Source: Stieleria neptunia
GTDB lineage: Bacteria > Planctomycetota > Planctomycetia > Pirellulales > Pirellulaceae
Direction of reading: 5' to 3'
Length of the DNA stretch: 64,000 nucleotides
NCBI RefSeq assembly: GCF_007754155.1
Contig: NZ_CP037423.1
Coordinates: 558,001 to 622,000 of the forward strand
Shown: positions 20,957-27,900 of the stretch, one piece after another
Layout: every line of letters starts with the position of its first letter
Numbering within the stretch: the first letter of the stretch is position 1
Notes under the pieces: model-generated
Database searches by the model: none
What the model saw: the letters and a program-made list of their open reading frames with translations, nothing else
What the model was told of the DNA's origin: nothing
Translations under genes and position numbers: made by a program

Positions 20957-22630
20957 TTACAGTTCGATTGATTCGACCTCTCGGACGAATCGGTTCTTGT
21001 CGGCTGACAGGAACGATGAGACCACGTTGAAGACGGCGTCGCTGAAGCCTCCGATGTTCAGGATGTCCTGGCGATCGGGTGCTTGCGTGTTGCCGTAGGG
21101 GGCGATGTCGATGCAGACTAGCTTCGGATCGGCGATGCCGTGTCCACGCTGAGTCTTCTTGAACTTCTCCCACTGCGTCATCACACCGGTTGAACCGTTT
21201 TGGCCGTAGCCGTAACGTCGTCCCGAGTTGATCCAGCTTTCGTTGTCGCTGACCAGGACGATTCCAGCAAACGCACGCTTTGCGTAACGCTTGTTCGCTT
21301 CGACCAACGGCAACGAGACATCCGTTCCACCGCCGCCGTACTTCGACAGTCGTGCCGACAGGCTCAGAATCGAATCCGAGGGATCGATCTTTGCGCCACT
21401 TCCATACAGGTTGTAAGCACGCGTATCGAACGGAACGACGACGCTGTCCGGGTTGCGACGCAGGATCGCTGCGGCGAACAACGCGGCGACGTCAACGCAA
21501 CGCATCTTCGATGCGCGGCCCCTGGATGATCGACTCTGAGCCTGCCATCCGGTCACCGAGCATCCCATCGATCCAGACGTGTCCAGGCCGATGACGACCG
21601 GCGCCGGCAACTGCGGGATGTTGCCACACGCGATCTCCGCCGCGTCATGCAGCGCAGACTTGATCTTGTGTGGAACTTCCTCCGCTGCGTTCAGGTACGC
21701 CGCCAAGAACTGGTACGGGAACTGACGTGAACGACGGATCGCTTCCGGGTCCGCGATGCGGCCGGCAACGTAATCGATCATCGTGTTGTCAGGCTTGTTA
21801 CCATTCTTGAAAACGTCATGACGCAACAGCGTGTTCAGGTTCATGCGCAGAGCCTGCGGCCCCATCTGTCGGGCGATTGCCTTCCAGACGAGCGGACCCT
21901 TGGCCGTGTCGGCCAACAGGTCCCATCGAACTTGCAGGTCACCTGCAATTAACGCTTGAGCCTCAGCCGTGTCGGCTGCGCGGAACGCGTTCAACGACTG
22001 AACCGCTGACGGCAAGTCAGCTTCCGTTGCCGGAGCCCACTTGTCGACTTCCTTGTCGGTCAGCCATCCGAACAACGCTCGCCGAGCGTCATCCTGCGGC
22101 GTCGGACGTGCCATTCGCAGGACGTCGCGCAGGCTCGGATCGTTACCGATCGAAGCTGAGAGCAACTTGCCCGTCGAAGCCTCGTTCAGCCAGCGCTGGA
22201 ACGCACGCTGAAGCGAAGACGACAGACCCTTGCGACCGAACTGGCCCGAGCGAACCATCTGGAACACCGTGCGCAGAACGCGGCCGTTGTCGGCAACTCG
22301 GTCAAAGATCTTGTGCATCAACGTGGTGTCGCGAGTCGACAAAGTGACCAGTAGCGCCGCCGGCATGTCCTTCATGTACGCTCGCTCACGCGAGTAGACC
22401 GCCAGCTTCGCCAGGTACTCGTTGTCGTTGACTTCGTCGATCAGCTTGCGCAGCTGCTCGAGTTGATCCTTTGCGGACGCATAGAACACGTTGCCGAACG
22501 TACCGGTAGCCGCCAATTGCGCAAGCGCATGCTTCGCCGGGAACTTGTACGCTGGACCGCCAGCTTCGTTGACGGTGGTTGCTCGTGGTAGAACGCTAGT
22601 GATGCTTGAAAATAGACTCTTGTTAACCAT
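20957..22630 (-). CDS. rsr: Ro60 orthologue, TROVE-VWA ring protein (Rsr)
   Basis: 557 residues from the ATG at 22630 (an earlier Met at 22696 would only add residues from a repeat region). Ro60 is a ring-shaped RNA chaperone that binds Y RNAs on its outer surface and the 3' ends of misfolded RNAs in its central hole. The TROVE HEAT-like helices fill ~20-340 ([53 protein letters not shown]). The VWA domain starts [12 protein letters not shown] with an intact MIDAS D350-x-S-x-[12 protein letters not shown] and VSDNESW. Eight Y RNA-like genes lie upstream on the same strand. Bacterial Rsr acts with exonucleases such as PNPase in RNA turnover; none is seen here. Confidence 0.93.
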   Translation of the reverse strand: MVNKSLFSSITSVLPRATTVNEAGGPAYKFPAKHALAQLAATGTFGNVFYASAKDQLEQLRKLIDEVNDNEYLAKLAVYSRERAYMKDMPAALLVTLSTRDTTLMHKIFDRVADNGRVLRTVFQMVRSGQFGRKGLSSSLQRAFQRWLNEASTGKLLSASIGNDPSLRDVLRMARPTPQDDARRALFGWLTDKEVDKWAPATEADLPSAVQSLNAFRAADTAEAQALIAGDLQVRWDLLADTAKGPLVWKAIARQMGPQALRMNLNTLLRHDVFKNGNKPDNTMIDYVAGRIADPEAIRRSRQFPYQFLAAYLNAAEEVPHKIKSALHDAAEIACGNIPQLPAPVVIGLDTSGSMGCSVTGWQAQSRSSRGRASKMRCVDVAALFAAAILRRNPDSVVVPFDTRAYNLYGSGAKIDPSDSILSLSARLSKYGGGGTDVSLPLVEANKRYAKRAFAGIVLVSDNESWINSGRRYGYGQNGSTGVMTQWEKFKKTQRGHGIADPKLVCIDIAPYGNTQAPDRQDILNIGGFSDAVFNVVSSFLSADKNRFVREVESIEL

Positions 22631-22640
22631 GGGAGAATTT

Positions 22641-23101
22641 TGAATAGTGAGGGGTGAAGTGTGAAAGGAAAGACCGGTAGAATCCGGTGCTGACACTCGC
22701 GACAGGGGTAATTGATTTGAAAAGTGATTTACCGGATCGGACGTTCACATTCGCCAAGCGAATTGTCAAACTCTGCCAAACATTGGAAGAGCAACGCGGT
22801 GTCGCTCAAACGCTGGGTCGGCAACTGATCCGCTCGGGAACATCTGTTGGGGCCAACATCGAAGAAGGCCAAGCGAGTCACAGTCGTAAGGATTTCGCGT
22901 TGAAGTGCAACATTGCATGTCGTGAGGCTAGAGAAACGTTGTATTGGTTAAGGTTGATCGCAGAAACGGATATCGTTCCGGCCGACCGCCTAAAGTCGCT
23001 GATGGAGGAATGCAACGAACTCATCGCGATTCTCACGACGATCGTCAAGAAAGTTCGGGAATAGCTTTCACCATTCACTCTTCCTAATTCAAACTTCTTT
23101 C
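22641..23101. mobile_element. Four-helix-bundle gene inside inverted 7-mer arrays (element E1)
   Basis: Left array: GAATAGT GAGGGGT GAAGTGT GAAAGGA, four 7-mers beginning GA. Right array after the gene: TTTCACC ATTCACT CTTCCTA ATTCAAA CTTC, the inverted form. The gene (22717-23064) fills the space between. The left array lies in the leader of Ro60. No target duplication recognised. Confidence 0.6.
22717..23064 (+). CDS. Four-helix-bundle protein (23S rRNA intervening-sequence protein family)
   Basis: 115 residues from the TTG at 22717, aligned with the ATG of its paralogue at 35528 (both begin [10 protein letters not shown]). It is a small all-helical protein of the family first found encoded inside 23S rRNA intervening sequences and related to the avd accessory proteins of diversity-generating retroelements. 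Markers are the core [15 protein letters not shown] and the segment [14 protein letters not shown]. No reverse transcriptase is present nearby. It is divergent from Ro60 and framed by inverted 7-mer arrays. Its molecular role is unknown; RNA binding is possible. Confidence 0.8.
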   Translation: MKSDLPDRTFTFAKRIVKLCQTLEEQRGVAQTLGRQLIRSGTSVGANIEEGQASHSRKDFALKCNIACREARETLYWLRLIAETDIVPADRLKSLMEECNELIAILTTIVKKVRE

Positions 23102-23135
23102 GTACTCCACTCCGGCAGTCGAATGTGTTCGGTTT

Positions 23136-23202
23136 GTAGTGGACGAGGTGACGAGTCCCCGCTTCGGTGTTGCGGGGAAGGACTCGTTACCTCGTCCACT
23201 AC
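23136..23202. repeat. Palindromic repeat (GTAGTGGACGAGG family), copy 3
   Basis: GTAGTGGACGAGGTGACGAG pairs with CTCGTTACCTCGTCCACTAC around a GC-rich 27-base centre. It lies between the 3' end of the Y RNA array and the four-helix-bundle element, the same repeat family as at 11.9, 13.5 and 43.4 kb. Confidence 0.8.
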
Positions 23203-23246
23203 GTCAGATTCTTGTTGGTTGTGATGCAGTTCGGAAAATCAAAACG

Positions 23247-23450
23247 CGATCGACGAAGGTATGACCAGAGACTCTACGGTGCTCTGCCACTGAGCTACGG
23301 CCCGGGAATCGTCTTGAGACCCGAGTCTTGAGATGTGAGCAAATCACTCAGGTCTCATGACTCACTGCTCAGGACTCAAGTTGGGCCGGTGGGACTCGAA
23401 CCCACGACACCCGGCTCCTGAAGCATGTACTCCGAATCGGCAGTCGATCG
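23247..23450 (-). ncRNA. Y RNA-like gene Y1 (tRNA-mimic body)
   Basis: The 5' arm CGATCGACTGCCGATTCGG and the 3' arm CTTCGTCGATCG close the RNA by GTCGATCG/CGATCGAC pairing. The body is a permuted tRNA shape: a T-arm (GTGGG TTCGAGT CCCAC), then acceptor strand CGGCCC, a long cap, then the partner strand GGGCCG and a D-arm GCTCAGTGGCAGAGC. The usual anticodon arm is replaced by the end-closing stem. The cap holds a 70-base hairpin of GAG-ending 7-mers (23311-23380). This layout is that described for bacterial YrlA RNAs. Confidence 0.72.
23311..23380. repeat. Inverted 7-mer array (xxxxGAG family) inside Y1
   Basis: Units read TCTTGAG ACCCGAG TCTTGAG ATGTGAG, a short gap, then CTCAGGT CTCATGA CTCACTG CTCAGGA CTCAAGT. 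Left and right arrays pair imperfectly into a long hairpin. It sits where the acceptor stem of the tRNA-like body of Y1 would be capped. Confidence 0.7.
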
Positions 23451-23460
23451 TGTGCGTTTG

Positions 23461-23826
23461 TTATCTCCGTTTCTTCTTCAAAGACTTTCGCAGCCTTTTC
23501 CACACCACGCGGCCACTGTCCGGGTCCAGCCGGACGAGTTGGTTTTGGCGAGTGTCGAAAGTTTTCGTGCCGCCTTTCGGTCGCTTGGTGTAAACGAACG
23601 GAAGGCAAACGGCGACGACTTTGAACGGCTGACCCGCGTCACTGGGCATGTAACGGAGTCGAACCGGTTCGTCCGCTGGAAGGGTGCCGCCGGAGCAGCC
23701 CCACAGGAACGAAGGCAATTCGACGATCTCGTTCAAGACCGTGACGTAGTCTCCTTGTTTGATGTCTTCTCCGGCGACTCGTGCTGCCACGGTCGTCTGG
23801 TAGTTGGTTTCAGTTGTGGTTTCCAT
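23461..23826 (-). CDS. Small conserved basic protein encoded within the Y RNA array
   Basis: 121 residues, no domain I can name with certainty. It begins [21 protein letters not shown], then GDYVTVLNEIVELPSFLWGC, then VRLRYMPSDAG ... VVAVCLPFVYTKRPKGGT, and ends in a strongly basic tail, RLRKSLKKKRR. The beta-rich middle and basic end would suit nucleic acid binding, but this is inference. It lies between Y2 and Y1 on the same strand, its stop 11 bases from the Y1 5' arm, so it is probably co-transcribed with the Y RNAs. A deleted scrap of it is fused to a dead sulfatase at 6467-6539. Confidence 0.8.
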   Translation of the reverse strand: METTTETNYQTTVAARVAGEDIKQGDYVTVLNEIVELPSFLWGCSGGTLPADEPVRLRYMPSDAGQPFKVVAVCLPFVYTKRPKGGTKTFDTRQNQLVRLDPDSGRVVWKRLRKSLKKKRR

Positions 23827-23967
23827 GGTTCATATCGCTTAATGAAAGTAAGTTCTGTGTGTGCAAAGATTCTTCCACGGACGCCCGATTACTCGGCGTC
23901 CGAGTTCGTAATGACGAAGAACTGAAATTGCACACGCATGGTAACTCTCACGAGCGATTTGAAAAAC

Positions 23968-24097
23968 GGCTGACGAAGTGGTGTGTCAGAGATAAGCTCT
24001 CCCAATTGAGCTACGGTTCGGCTAGGCCGGGCCGACGGGACTCGAACCCGCATCCTTCGATTAACAGTCGATGTACTCCAACTCGGCAGTCAGTCGT
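23968..24097 (-). ncRNA. Y RNA-like gene Y2 (tRNA-mimic body)
   Basis: 5' arm CGACTGACTGCCGAGTTGG, 3' arm ACCACTTCGTCAGCCG; the closing stem has one mismatch (A opposite C). The body has T-arm GCGGG TTCGAGT CCCGT, acceptor strands CGGCCCG and CGAACCG (five of seven pairs), D-arm GCTCAATTGGGAGAGC, and a hairpin CGA CTGTTAA TCG where a variable arm would be. That 7-base loop looks like an Asn anticodon loop. Confidence 0.7.
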
Positions 24098-24173
24098 GTA
24101 TTGGTAGTGGAATAGGCTGCTGGCATGTCTTGAAATGACACGCAGGATGCCCATCCCACAAAGTCTGTTTAAA

Positions 24174-24306
24174 ACAATTGACGAGGTGATTGATCAGAGA
24201 GGATTCGTCGCTCTCCCAACTGAGCTACAACACCGCTTGGCAATGTTGGCGGGAATCGAACCCGCGACCTACGAGGTGGATGTACTCCGATACGGCAGTC
24301 AATTGT
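24174..24306 (-). ncRNA. Y RNA-like gene Y3 (tRNA-mimic body)
   Basis: Closing stem ACAATTGAC with GTCAATTGT, nine perfect pairs. The 5' arm continues TGCCGTATCGGAGTACAT and the 3' arm is TCTCTGATCAATCACCTC. The body has T-arm GCGGG TTCGATT CCCGC, acceptor strand CAACATT pairing with GGTGTTG seven bases later, and D-arm GCTCAGTTGGGAGAGC. It is the clearest case that the tRNA halves are in permuted order. Confidence 0.76.
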
Positions 24307-24314
24307 GTATTGGT

Positions 24315-24433
24315 GGCGACGAGGTGGTCGTTCAGAAGCATCAGATAGACGACCAGCGATGCTGGGCGGGGCTCGAACCCGCTTCTCGTGCAAGCACGTG
24401 TCTTAATCCATGTATTCCAAACTGGCAGTCGCC
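24315..24433 (-). ncRNA. Y RNA-like gene Y4 (T-arm plus long variable-type arm)
   Basis: Closing stem GGCGAC with GTCGCC. The 5' arm is GACTGCCAGTTTGGAATACAT. The body has a hairpin CGTGC TT GCACG like a class II variable arm, then T-arm GCGGG TTCGAGC CCCGC, then CCAGC ATC GCTGG as a short capped acceptor-like stem. The D-arm is not convincing. Confidence 0.65.
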
Positions 24434-24451
24434 TTGTTCGGCTATTCAAAA

Positions 24452-24594
24452 ACAACTGACGAAGTGTTGACCAGAGACTTCTTTCGCGTGTCTTCCAATT
24501 GCACCACTACGATCGCGGATCGTAGGCGGGATTCGAACCCGCACAGTCTTTCGACCACGAAAACCCTATGTACTCCAAATCGGCAGTCAGTTGT
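24452..24594 (-). ncRNA. Y RNA-like gene Y5 (tRNA-mimic body)
   Basis: Closing stem ACAACTGAC with GTCAGTTGT, nine perfect pairs. The body has GTC GAAA GAC as a small variable-type hairpin, T-arm GCGGG TTCGAAT CCCGC, acceptor strand CTACGAT pairing perfectly with ATCGTAG after a short cap, and a D-arm GTGCAATTGGAAGACAC. Eight bases separate it from Y6. Confidence 0.75.
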
Positions 24595-24602
24595 ATTTTG
24601 TT

Positions 24603-24713
24603 GGCGACGAAGTTGTGTTCAGAGGTTGGCTCCCAAGTGAGCCCGCGCCGGTGTTTTGAAAAAGTCGGCGCGACGGGAATCGAACTCGCATGTACTCCAA
24701 ATCGGCAGTCGCC
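24603..24713 (-). ncRNA. Y RNA-like gene Y6 (minimal tRNA mimic)
   Basis: Closing stem GGCGAC with GTCGCC. The 5' arm GACTGCCGATTTGGAGTACAT runs straight into a T-arm (GCGAG TTCGATT CCCGT). Acceptor strand CGCGCCG pairs perfectly with CGGCGCG across a 15-base cap, then a D-arm GGCTCACTTGGGAGCC. There is no anticodon or variable arm at all, so it cannot be a working tRNA, but it fits a YrlA-type Y RNA. Confidence 0.78.
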
Positions 24714-24724
24714 GTGTTTTGTAA

Positions 24725-24943
24725 AAGCTCGACGAAGTGGTCGTCGAGATCGCTGTTCGCTTCCATCACTTTCGCGATTAGAAGCAAACGCCGCTCTTAC
24801 CAACCGTTTTCACGGTCGGCAGTGGGCACACACGATTGCATTTACGAGAGATGGAAACCGTGTTCACTACCTTCGGTCGCCCGAAGGATCGCTACCTTAG
24901 GACCGTCATAGTTACGATGTAATCCCAACAGGCAGTCGAGCTT
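24725..24943 (-). ncRNA. Y RNA-like gene Y7 with 23S rRNA-like segment
   Basis: Closing stem AAGCTCGAC with GTCGAGCTT, nine perfect pairs; 3' arm GACCACTTCGTCGAG. Instead of a tRNA-like body it carries, at 24889-24916, 28 bases that match the universal 23S rRNA stretch around the I-CeuI site (CGTAACTATGACGGTCC then TAAGGTAGCGA) with one difference from E. coli. A strong hairpin follows (CCTTCGG GCGA CCGAAGG), then further stems (ACCGT GAAA ACGGT). At 219 bases it is the longest unit. Confidence 0.72.
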
Positions 24944-24956
24944 TGTATTGGTTTGC

Positions 24957-25029
24957 GACGGATCGACGAGGTAACAGCTCAGATGGGACACATTTTCAAG
25001 ATGTAATCCGAGCCTGCAGTCGATTCGTC
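24957..25029 (-). ncRNA. Y RNA-like gene Y8 (short, hairpin body)
   Basis: Closing stem ATCGAC with GTCGAT. The 5' arm GACTGCAGGCTCGGATTACAT and 3' arm GTTACCTCGTCGAT keep the shared motifs, but the body is only a small hairpin (ACAT CTTGAAA ATGT) plus about 15 bases, without T-arm or acceptor stem. It is the first unit after tRNA-Cys. Confidence 0.6.
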
Positions 25030-25031
25030 AG

Positions 25032-25102
25032 AAACGCTGGTGGGAGTCGAACCCACTTTGACCGGGTTGCAGCCGGTTGCCTGGCCATCTGGCTCCAGCG
25101 TT
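25032..25102 (-). tRNA. tRNA-Cys (GCA)
   Basis: Acceptor AACGCTG pairs perfectly with CAGCGTT; anticodon arm ACCGG CTGCAAC CCGGT; T-loop TTCGACT. CCA is not encoded. It is the last true tRNA before the Y RNA array on the same strand, two bases from Y8. Confidence 0.88.
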
Positions 25103-25104
25103 TT

Positions 25105-25549
25105 AGTAGTCTGTAGGTAATAGTCTCTAGTCTTTAGTTTTTGGTTCGCGGAAAAGGAGCGAAGAAGTGAGAGATCATCGGAACCTGCGTGCGTTTCAAC
25201 TTGCTGATGCGCTGGTCATTGATTTGTATCGGGCGACCAAGTCGTTTCCGCGAGATGAAATGTTTGGGCTGACGTCGCAACTTCGACGTGCCGTGGTTTC
25301 AATCGCATCGAATATTGTCGAGGGCTGCGCTCGCGAATCGCAGCCCGACTTTGTTCGATTCCTCGATATGGCGTTTTCCTCGGCGCGTGAAGTGGAATAC
25401 CAGCTAACCGTAGCCGCCCGCCTGGAATATCTTCCCACAGATCTAGCGGATTCATTGAATCGGCAGATCGTTGAAACGTCGAAAGTGCTGTACGGATTGA
25501 TCCGTTCGCTGCGGAAATCTACTACAGACTAAAGACTATGGACTATCCA
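25105..25549. mobile_element. Four-helix-bundle gene inside inverted 7-mer arrays (element E2)
   Basis: Left array TAGTCTG TAGGTAA TAGTCTC TAGTCTT TAGTTTT; right array CAGACTA AAGACTA TGGACTA. The right array begins inside the last codons and stop of the gene, so array and gene are one unit. It lies between tRNA-Cys and the HD-type gene. Confidence 0.65.
25167..25532 (+). CDS. Four-helix-bundle protein (intervening-sequence protein family)
   Basis: 121 residues, start ATG-less in the strict sense (GTG at 25167; MRDHRNLRAFQLADAL). Close paralogue of 34459-34815 in a different subfamily from 22717 and 35528: both begin xRDHxxLRAF and share FGLTSQxRRA, SNIVEGC and FVRFLDMA. Upstream AAGGAG lies 10 bases before the start. 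The stop codon is supplied by the right 7-mer array (ACTACAGACTAA). It runs opposite to the surrounding tRNA and protein genes, as do all four copies in this window. Confidence 0.8.
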   Translation: MRDHRNLRAFQLADALVIDLYRATKSFPRDEMFGLTSQLRRAVVSIASNIVEGCARESQPDFVRFLDMAFSSAREVEYQLTVAARLEYLPTDLADSLNRQIVETSKVLYGLIRSLRKSTTD

Positions 25550-26089
25550 CTCCCTCGTGACTCGCGATTCAACCCGATCGCCGATTTCGGCGAAGAACCA
25601 ATCCAGCGGTTCGGTCGACTTGCCGGCCGTGCATCCGTCAACGATTAGGAATGTCAGGAACAAATCCCAGTCGTCGATCAGGTCGAGCAGTCGCCCAAGG
25701 CGATCTGTGTAATAGCCTCCATAACGGTGCTTCTTCCAGAGCGCGAACGGCTCGTCGTGGAACTGAACCATGTTCAGTAAATCGGAATCGCTGACATACT
25801 TCGCGAGGAATTGCCTTGCCAATGAAGCGTGGCTTTGCGGATCTGCGATCGCAACGCCGGACTTTGCATCGGGCTTAAACGTATCGTGCGTGTGGATCAG
25901 CACTCGAAGCTTACAGATCTCTTCGTCCGACAACCGTGGCTTGAGTCGTTCCAGGTTGGATTCGAGATCAGCGATATGCTTGCGAATGGAGCCTTCCGGG
26001 TGACCCGATCGCGGTTTTCCCCAATCGAGATTCGCTTCGTAGGCCGGGTCGGATTTTAAGCTGTTTAGGATTTCTTCGTAGTTTGTCAT
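25529..26089 (-). CDS. HD-domain-like hydrolase
   Basis: 186 residues. HPEGSIRKHIADLE, then LRVLIHTHDTFKP, then DPQSHASLARQFL give spaced His and His-Asp positions in the style of the HD phosphohydrolase superfamily, and YTDRLGRLLDLIDDWDLFLTFLIVDGC completes a helical C-terminal half. HD enzymes act on nucleotides or RNA ends; the substrate here is unknown. The next gene upstream on the strand is endonuclease V. A fragment of this gene (LARQFLAKYVSDSDLLNMV) is fused to an RNA ligase remnant at 40342-40410. Confidence 0.65.
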   Translation of the reverse strand: MTNYEEILNSLKSDPAYEANLDWGKPRSGHPEGSIRKHIADLESNLERLKPRLSDEEICKLRVLIHTHDTFKPDAKSGVAIADPQSHASLARQFLAKYVSDSDLLNMVQFHDEPFALWKKHRYGGYYTDRLGRLLDLIDDWDLFLTFLIVDGCTAGKSTEPLDWFFAEIGDRVESRVTREWIVHSL

Positions 26090-26120
26090 GGTGTTCCCTC
26101 ACCTGGTGTTTGGGTTTTGT

Positions 26121-26654
26121 TTATTCGTTGGGTAGATCTTGGCGGCTCAATTGATCAGCACGCTTCAGGATCGTTGGCTGGCGATGGGGGCCATGCATCG
26201 CACCGATGTTGACGACTGCTTGGGCAATCGGGACTCCTGCGGCCGTGATGTACAGCGGTCGGTCGCTCTTGCCTCGTCGAAGTTCAGTTGCATGATCCGT
26301 GTCTTTGAACGGATTCTTGGCAACTCCGATAACGGGCACCTTGCGATCGGACGCTTCGAACAGATGAGCCCCCAGTCCGGGACGATGGTCTCCATCCAAC
26401 CAGACATAGCCGTCAACGACAATGCAGGTTGGTCGTTGATCAAGCTTGGCCAGCACCGCTTGGATGCATGGCAGTTCTCGACGATAGAACTCGCCCGGCT
26501 GGTAGTCCTTCACCTCGTGGATTTTTGCCACATGTTCTGCGGTCGGGCGAGCGTCTCGCCAATTCTTGATGACAACGCATGCCGCTCTTGCCGCGGTGTC
26601 CGTGTATCCGACATCGAGACAAGCAATCACCAGAGCGTTCGTGTCTTTCTCCAT
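26121..26654 (-). CDS. nfi: Endonuclease V family protein
   Basis: 177 residues from the ATG at 26654. Endonuclease V cuts one base 3' of inosine in DNA, and some members prefer inosine in RNA. Motifs in order: IACLDVGYTD with the first catalytic Asp, GEFYRRELPCIQ with the Glu, CIVVDGYVWL with the next Asp, RPGLGAHLFEA, then PVIGVAKNPF with the Lys. PLYITAAGVP is the typical late strand. Shorter than E. coli Nfi (~223). Placed inside a tRNA and Y RNA island, an RNA substrate such as inosine-bearing tRNA is an attractive but untested idea. Confidence 0.85.
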   Translation of the reverse strand: MEKDTNALVIACLDVGYTDTAARAACVVIKNWRDARPTAEHVAKIHEVKDYQPGEFYRRELPCIQAVLAKLDQRPTCIVVDGYVWLDGDHRPGLGAHLFEASDRKVPVIGVAKNPFKDTDHATELRRGKSDRPLYITAAGVPIAQAVVNIGAMHGPHRQPTILKRADQLSRQDLPNE

Positions 26655-26726
26655 CATTAGGGTATTCAAATCAAAAGGACCAGCCAACGAAGTGTAGGCT
26701 CAGCACATTTCCGAGTGGCGTTTTGT

Positions 26727-27506
26727 TCAGTGATCCGGACCAAAATATGGCTTTGACAGCACGTCGAGAATCTGTTGATCTACATTGTCAAGAACTATGT
26801 GATTGTGTTTGACACAGAAATTTGCAATTCGCCCAACGATCGTCGAGGCCCAGTGCAATAAGTGGTCGCTCGAAACCAGCGGTCCGCATTGCACCGCCAT
26901 TGGACTGGAGTGTACGCATCCATGGAAGTGACGAAGCACTGAATCGTATTCGTCAGAATTCCCTACTCGATCGGCAACTTCTGCCAACGTACCGCGATAC
27001 CAGGTGTTCCTGGTTCCAGGTCCGTGTTTGATCGTTCCATCCTTCTTTCTACGCTCGTTCAAAAATCTTGCTTTCACTCGATCGTATTCGTTGTTTAGCC
27101 GCTTTTCTCCCTCGTCTCTGTTAGGCGACGATTGCAGATGTTGAGTAAGCGAGGTTTCATGCCGCATGATCGATTCTTTCAATTTGAATCGTTCGATGTG
27201 CTGGAAATCGATATAGTCCTGAGCTAGGGCCTCAGACTCGCTTGGGTCATGACAAATCAGTGCTGCCTGAAGGTACGCATCGTACATTGCGCGAAGGAGT
27301 GTTCCTGCGTCGACACCGTACCCTTCTGAGTCGTCGGTATTATTCTGCAATGTGTAAATTGATCGCCATGAATTGCCTACCCTCACCAACAGCATCAAAA
27401 GTGCATGGGCCGTCGCATTCTGATCCTTGCGCAAATTCGATTCTTGGACAATAACGCGAAATAGGCGAAGCAAATGGTCGTCTGCGTTGACATCACTTTC
27501 CGACAT
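26727..27506 (-). CDS. DUF5677-like hypothetical protein
   Basis: 259 residues, helical, no enzyme motif. The pattern LLMLLVRVGNSWRSIYTL ... DAGTLLRAMYDAYLQAALI ... NTWYRGTLAEVADRVG ... LRHFHGCVHSSPMAV resembles the DUF5677 group, proteins often found in defence or accessory islands. AT richness is higher than in neighbours. It lies on the same strand as the tRNA-Arg at 27571 and endonuclease V, with 70-90 base gaps. Confidence 0.6.
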   Translation of the reverse strand: MSESDVNADDHLLRLFRVIVQESNLRKDQNATAHALLMLLVRVGNSWRSIYTLQNNTDDSEGYGVDAGTLLRAMYDAYLQAALICHDPSESEALAQDYIDFQHIERFKLKESIMRHETSLTQHLQSSPNRDEGEKRLNNEYDRVKARFLNERRKKDGTIKHGPGTRNTWYRGTLAEVADRVGNSDEYDSVLRHFHGCVHSSPMAVQCGPLVSSDHLLHWASTIVGRIANFCVKHNHIVLDNVDQQILDVLSKPYFGPDH

Positions 27507-27570
27507 GTTTCACACCCCTGGATGATTTGGTTGATCTTATTTGACGTATTCTAAGATTGATCTGAAGAAG

Positions 27571-27642
27571 CGTCCCCGCCAGGAATCGAACCTGATCTAC
27601 GACCTTCGCACGGTCGCGTGCTGTCCGGCACACTCCAAGGAC
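27571..27642 (-). tRNA. tRNA-Arg (GCG)
   Basis: Acceptor GTCCTTG with CGGGGAC; anticodon arm CGACC GTGCGAA GGTCG; T-loop TTCGATT. No encoded CCA. A second, different gene with the same anticodon lies at 32669. Confidence 0.82.
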
Positions 27643-27713
27643 GAAAAATCGCAGGACCGATGATCGAATCGCCGATCCTGCTTGAATTGAATCGGAATGC
27701 CGATTCGCCTCCG

Positions 27714-27828
27714 TCACGAATCGTGCTTTCCTGAATCAGTTCCATTGAGACTGACTCGGTCGAGACCGAGATACAGTCGCGCATTACCGTTCTGCGCGAG
27801 TTCACGCAGCGTTTCGAGTTCGGCCAGT
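27714..27828 (-). pseudogene. 3' end of the slipin gene, cut off by IS66
   Basis: LAELETLRELAQNGNARLYLGLD is the conserved C-terminal end of slipin/SPFH proteins. The rest of the gene is on the other side of the IS66 element (31190-31933), same strand. A few codons seem lost at the junction and no clean target duplication was found. Confidence 0.75.
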
Positions 27829-27900
27829 GTAAGCGTTCTATCTTCCCATGTTGACGGGAGCGGTAGCGTGGTGGGTTTCTTTCCACTTTTGGAGAAACCC

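Noticed and set aside
23247..24713. Functional circularly permuted tRNA genes
   Set aside because: Acceptor, D and T arms are permuted, but Y4, Y6, Y7 and Y8 cannot yield an anticodon arm, and all share Ro60-linked arms with covarying stems. Kept only as an alternative for Y1 and Y2.
24135..24911. Several 70-110 residue frames across the Y RNA region
   Set aside because: They read through structured RNA genes; repeated peptides such as MYSKSAV come from the shared RNA arm, not from coding.
23247..25029. CRISPR-like array of regularly spaced GGCAGTC blocks
   Set aside because: The shared blocks are diverged, unevenly spaced, and form the two arms of folded RNAs; there are no identical direct repeats and no cas genes.
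23247..25029. tRNA genes interrupted by group I introns
   Set aside because: The sequences between halves are too short and lack P3-P8 group I core motifs. The 3' half precedes its matching 5' half, and one unit (Y6) has no anticodon arm, so intron splicing would not make a tRNA.
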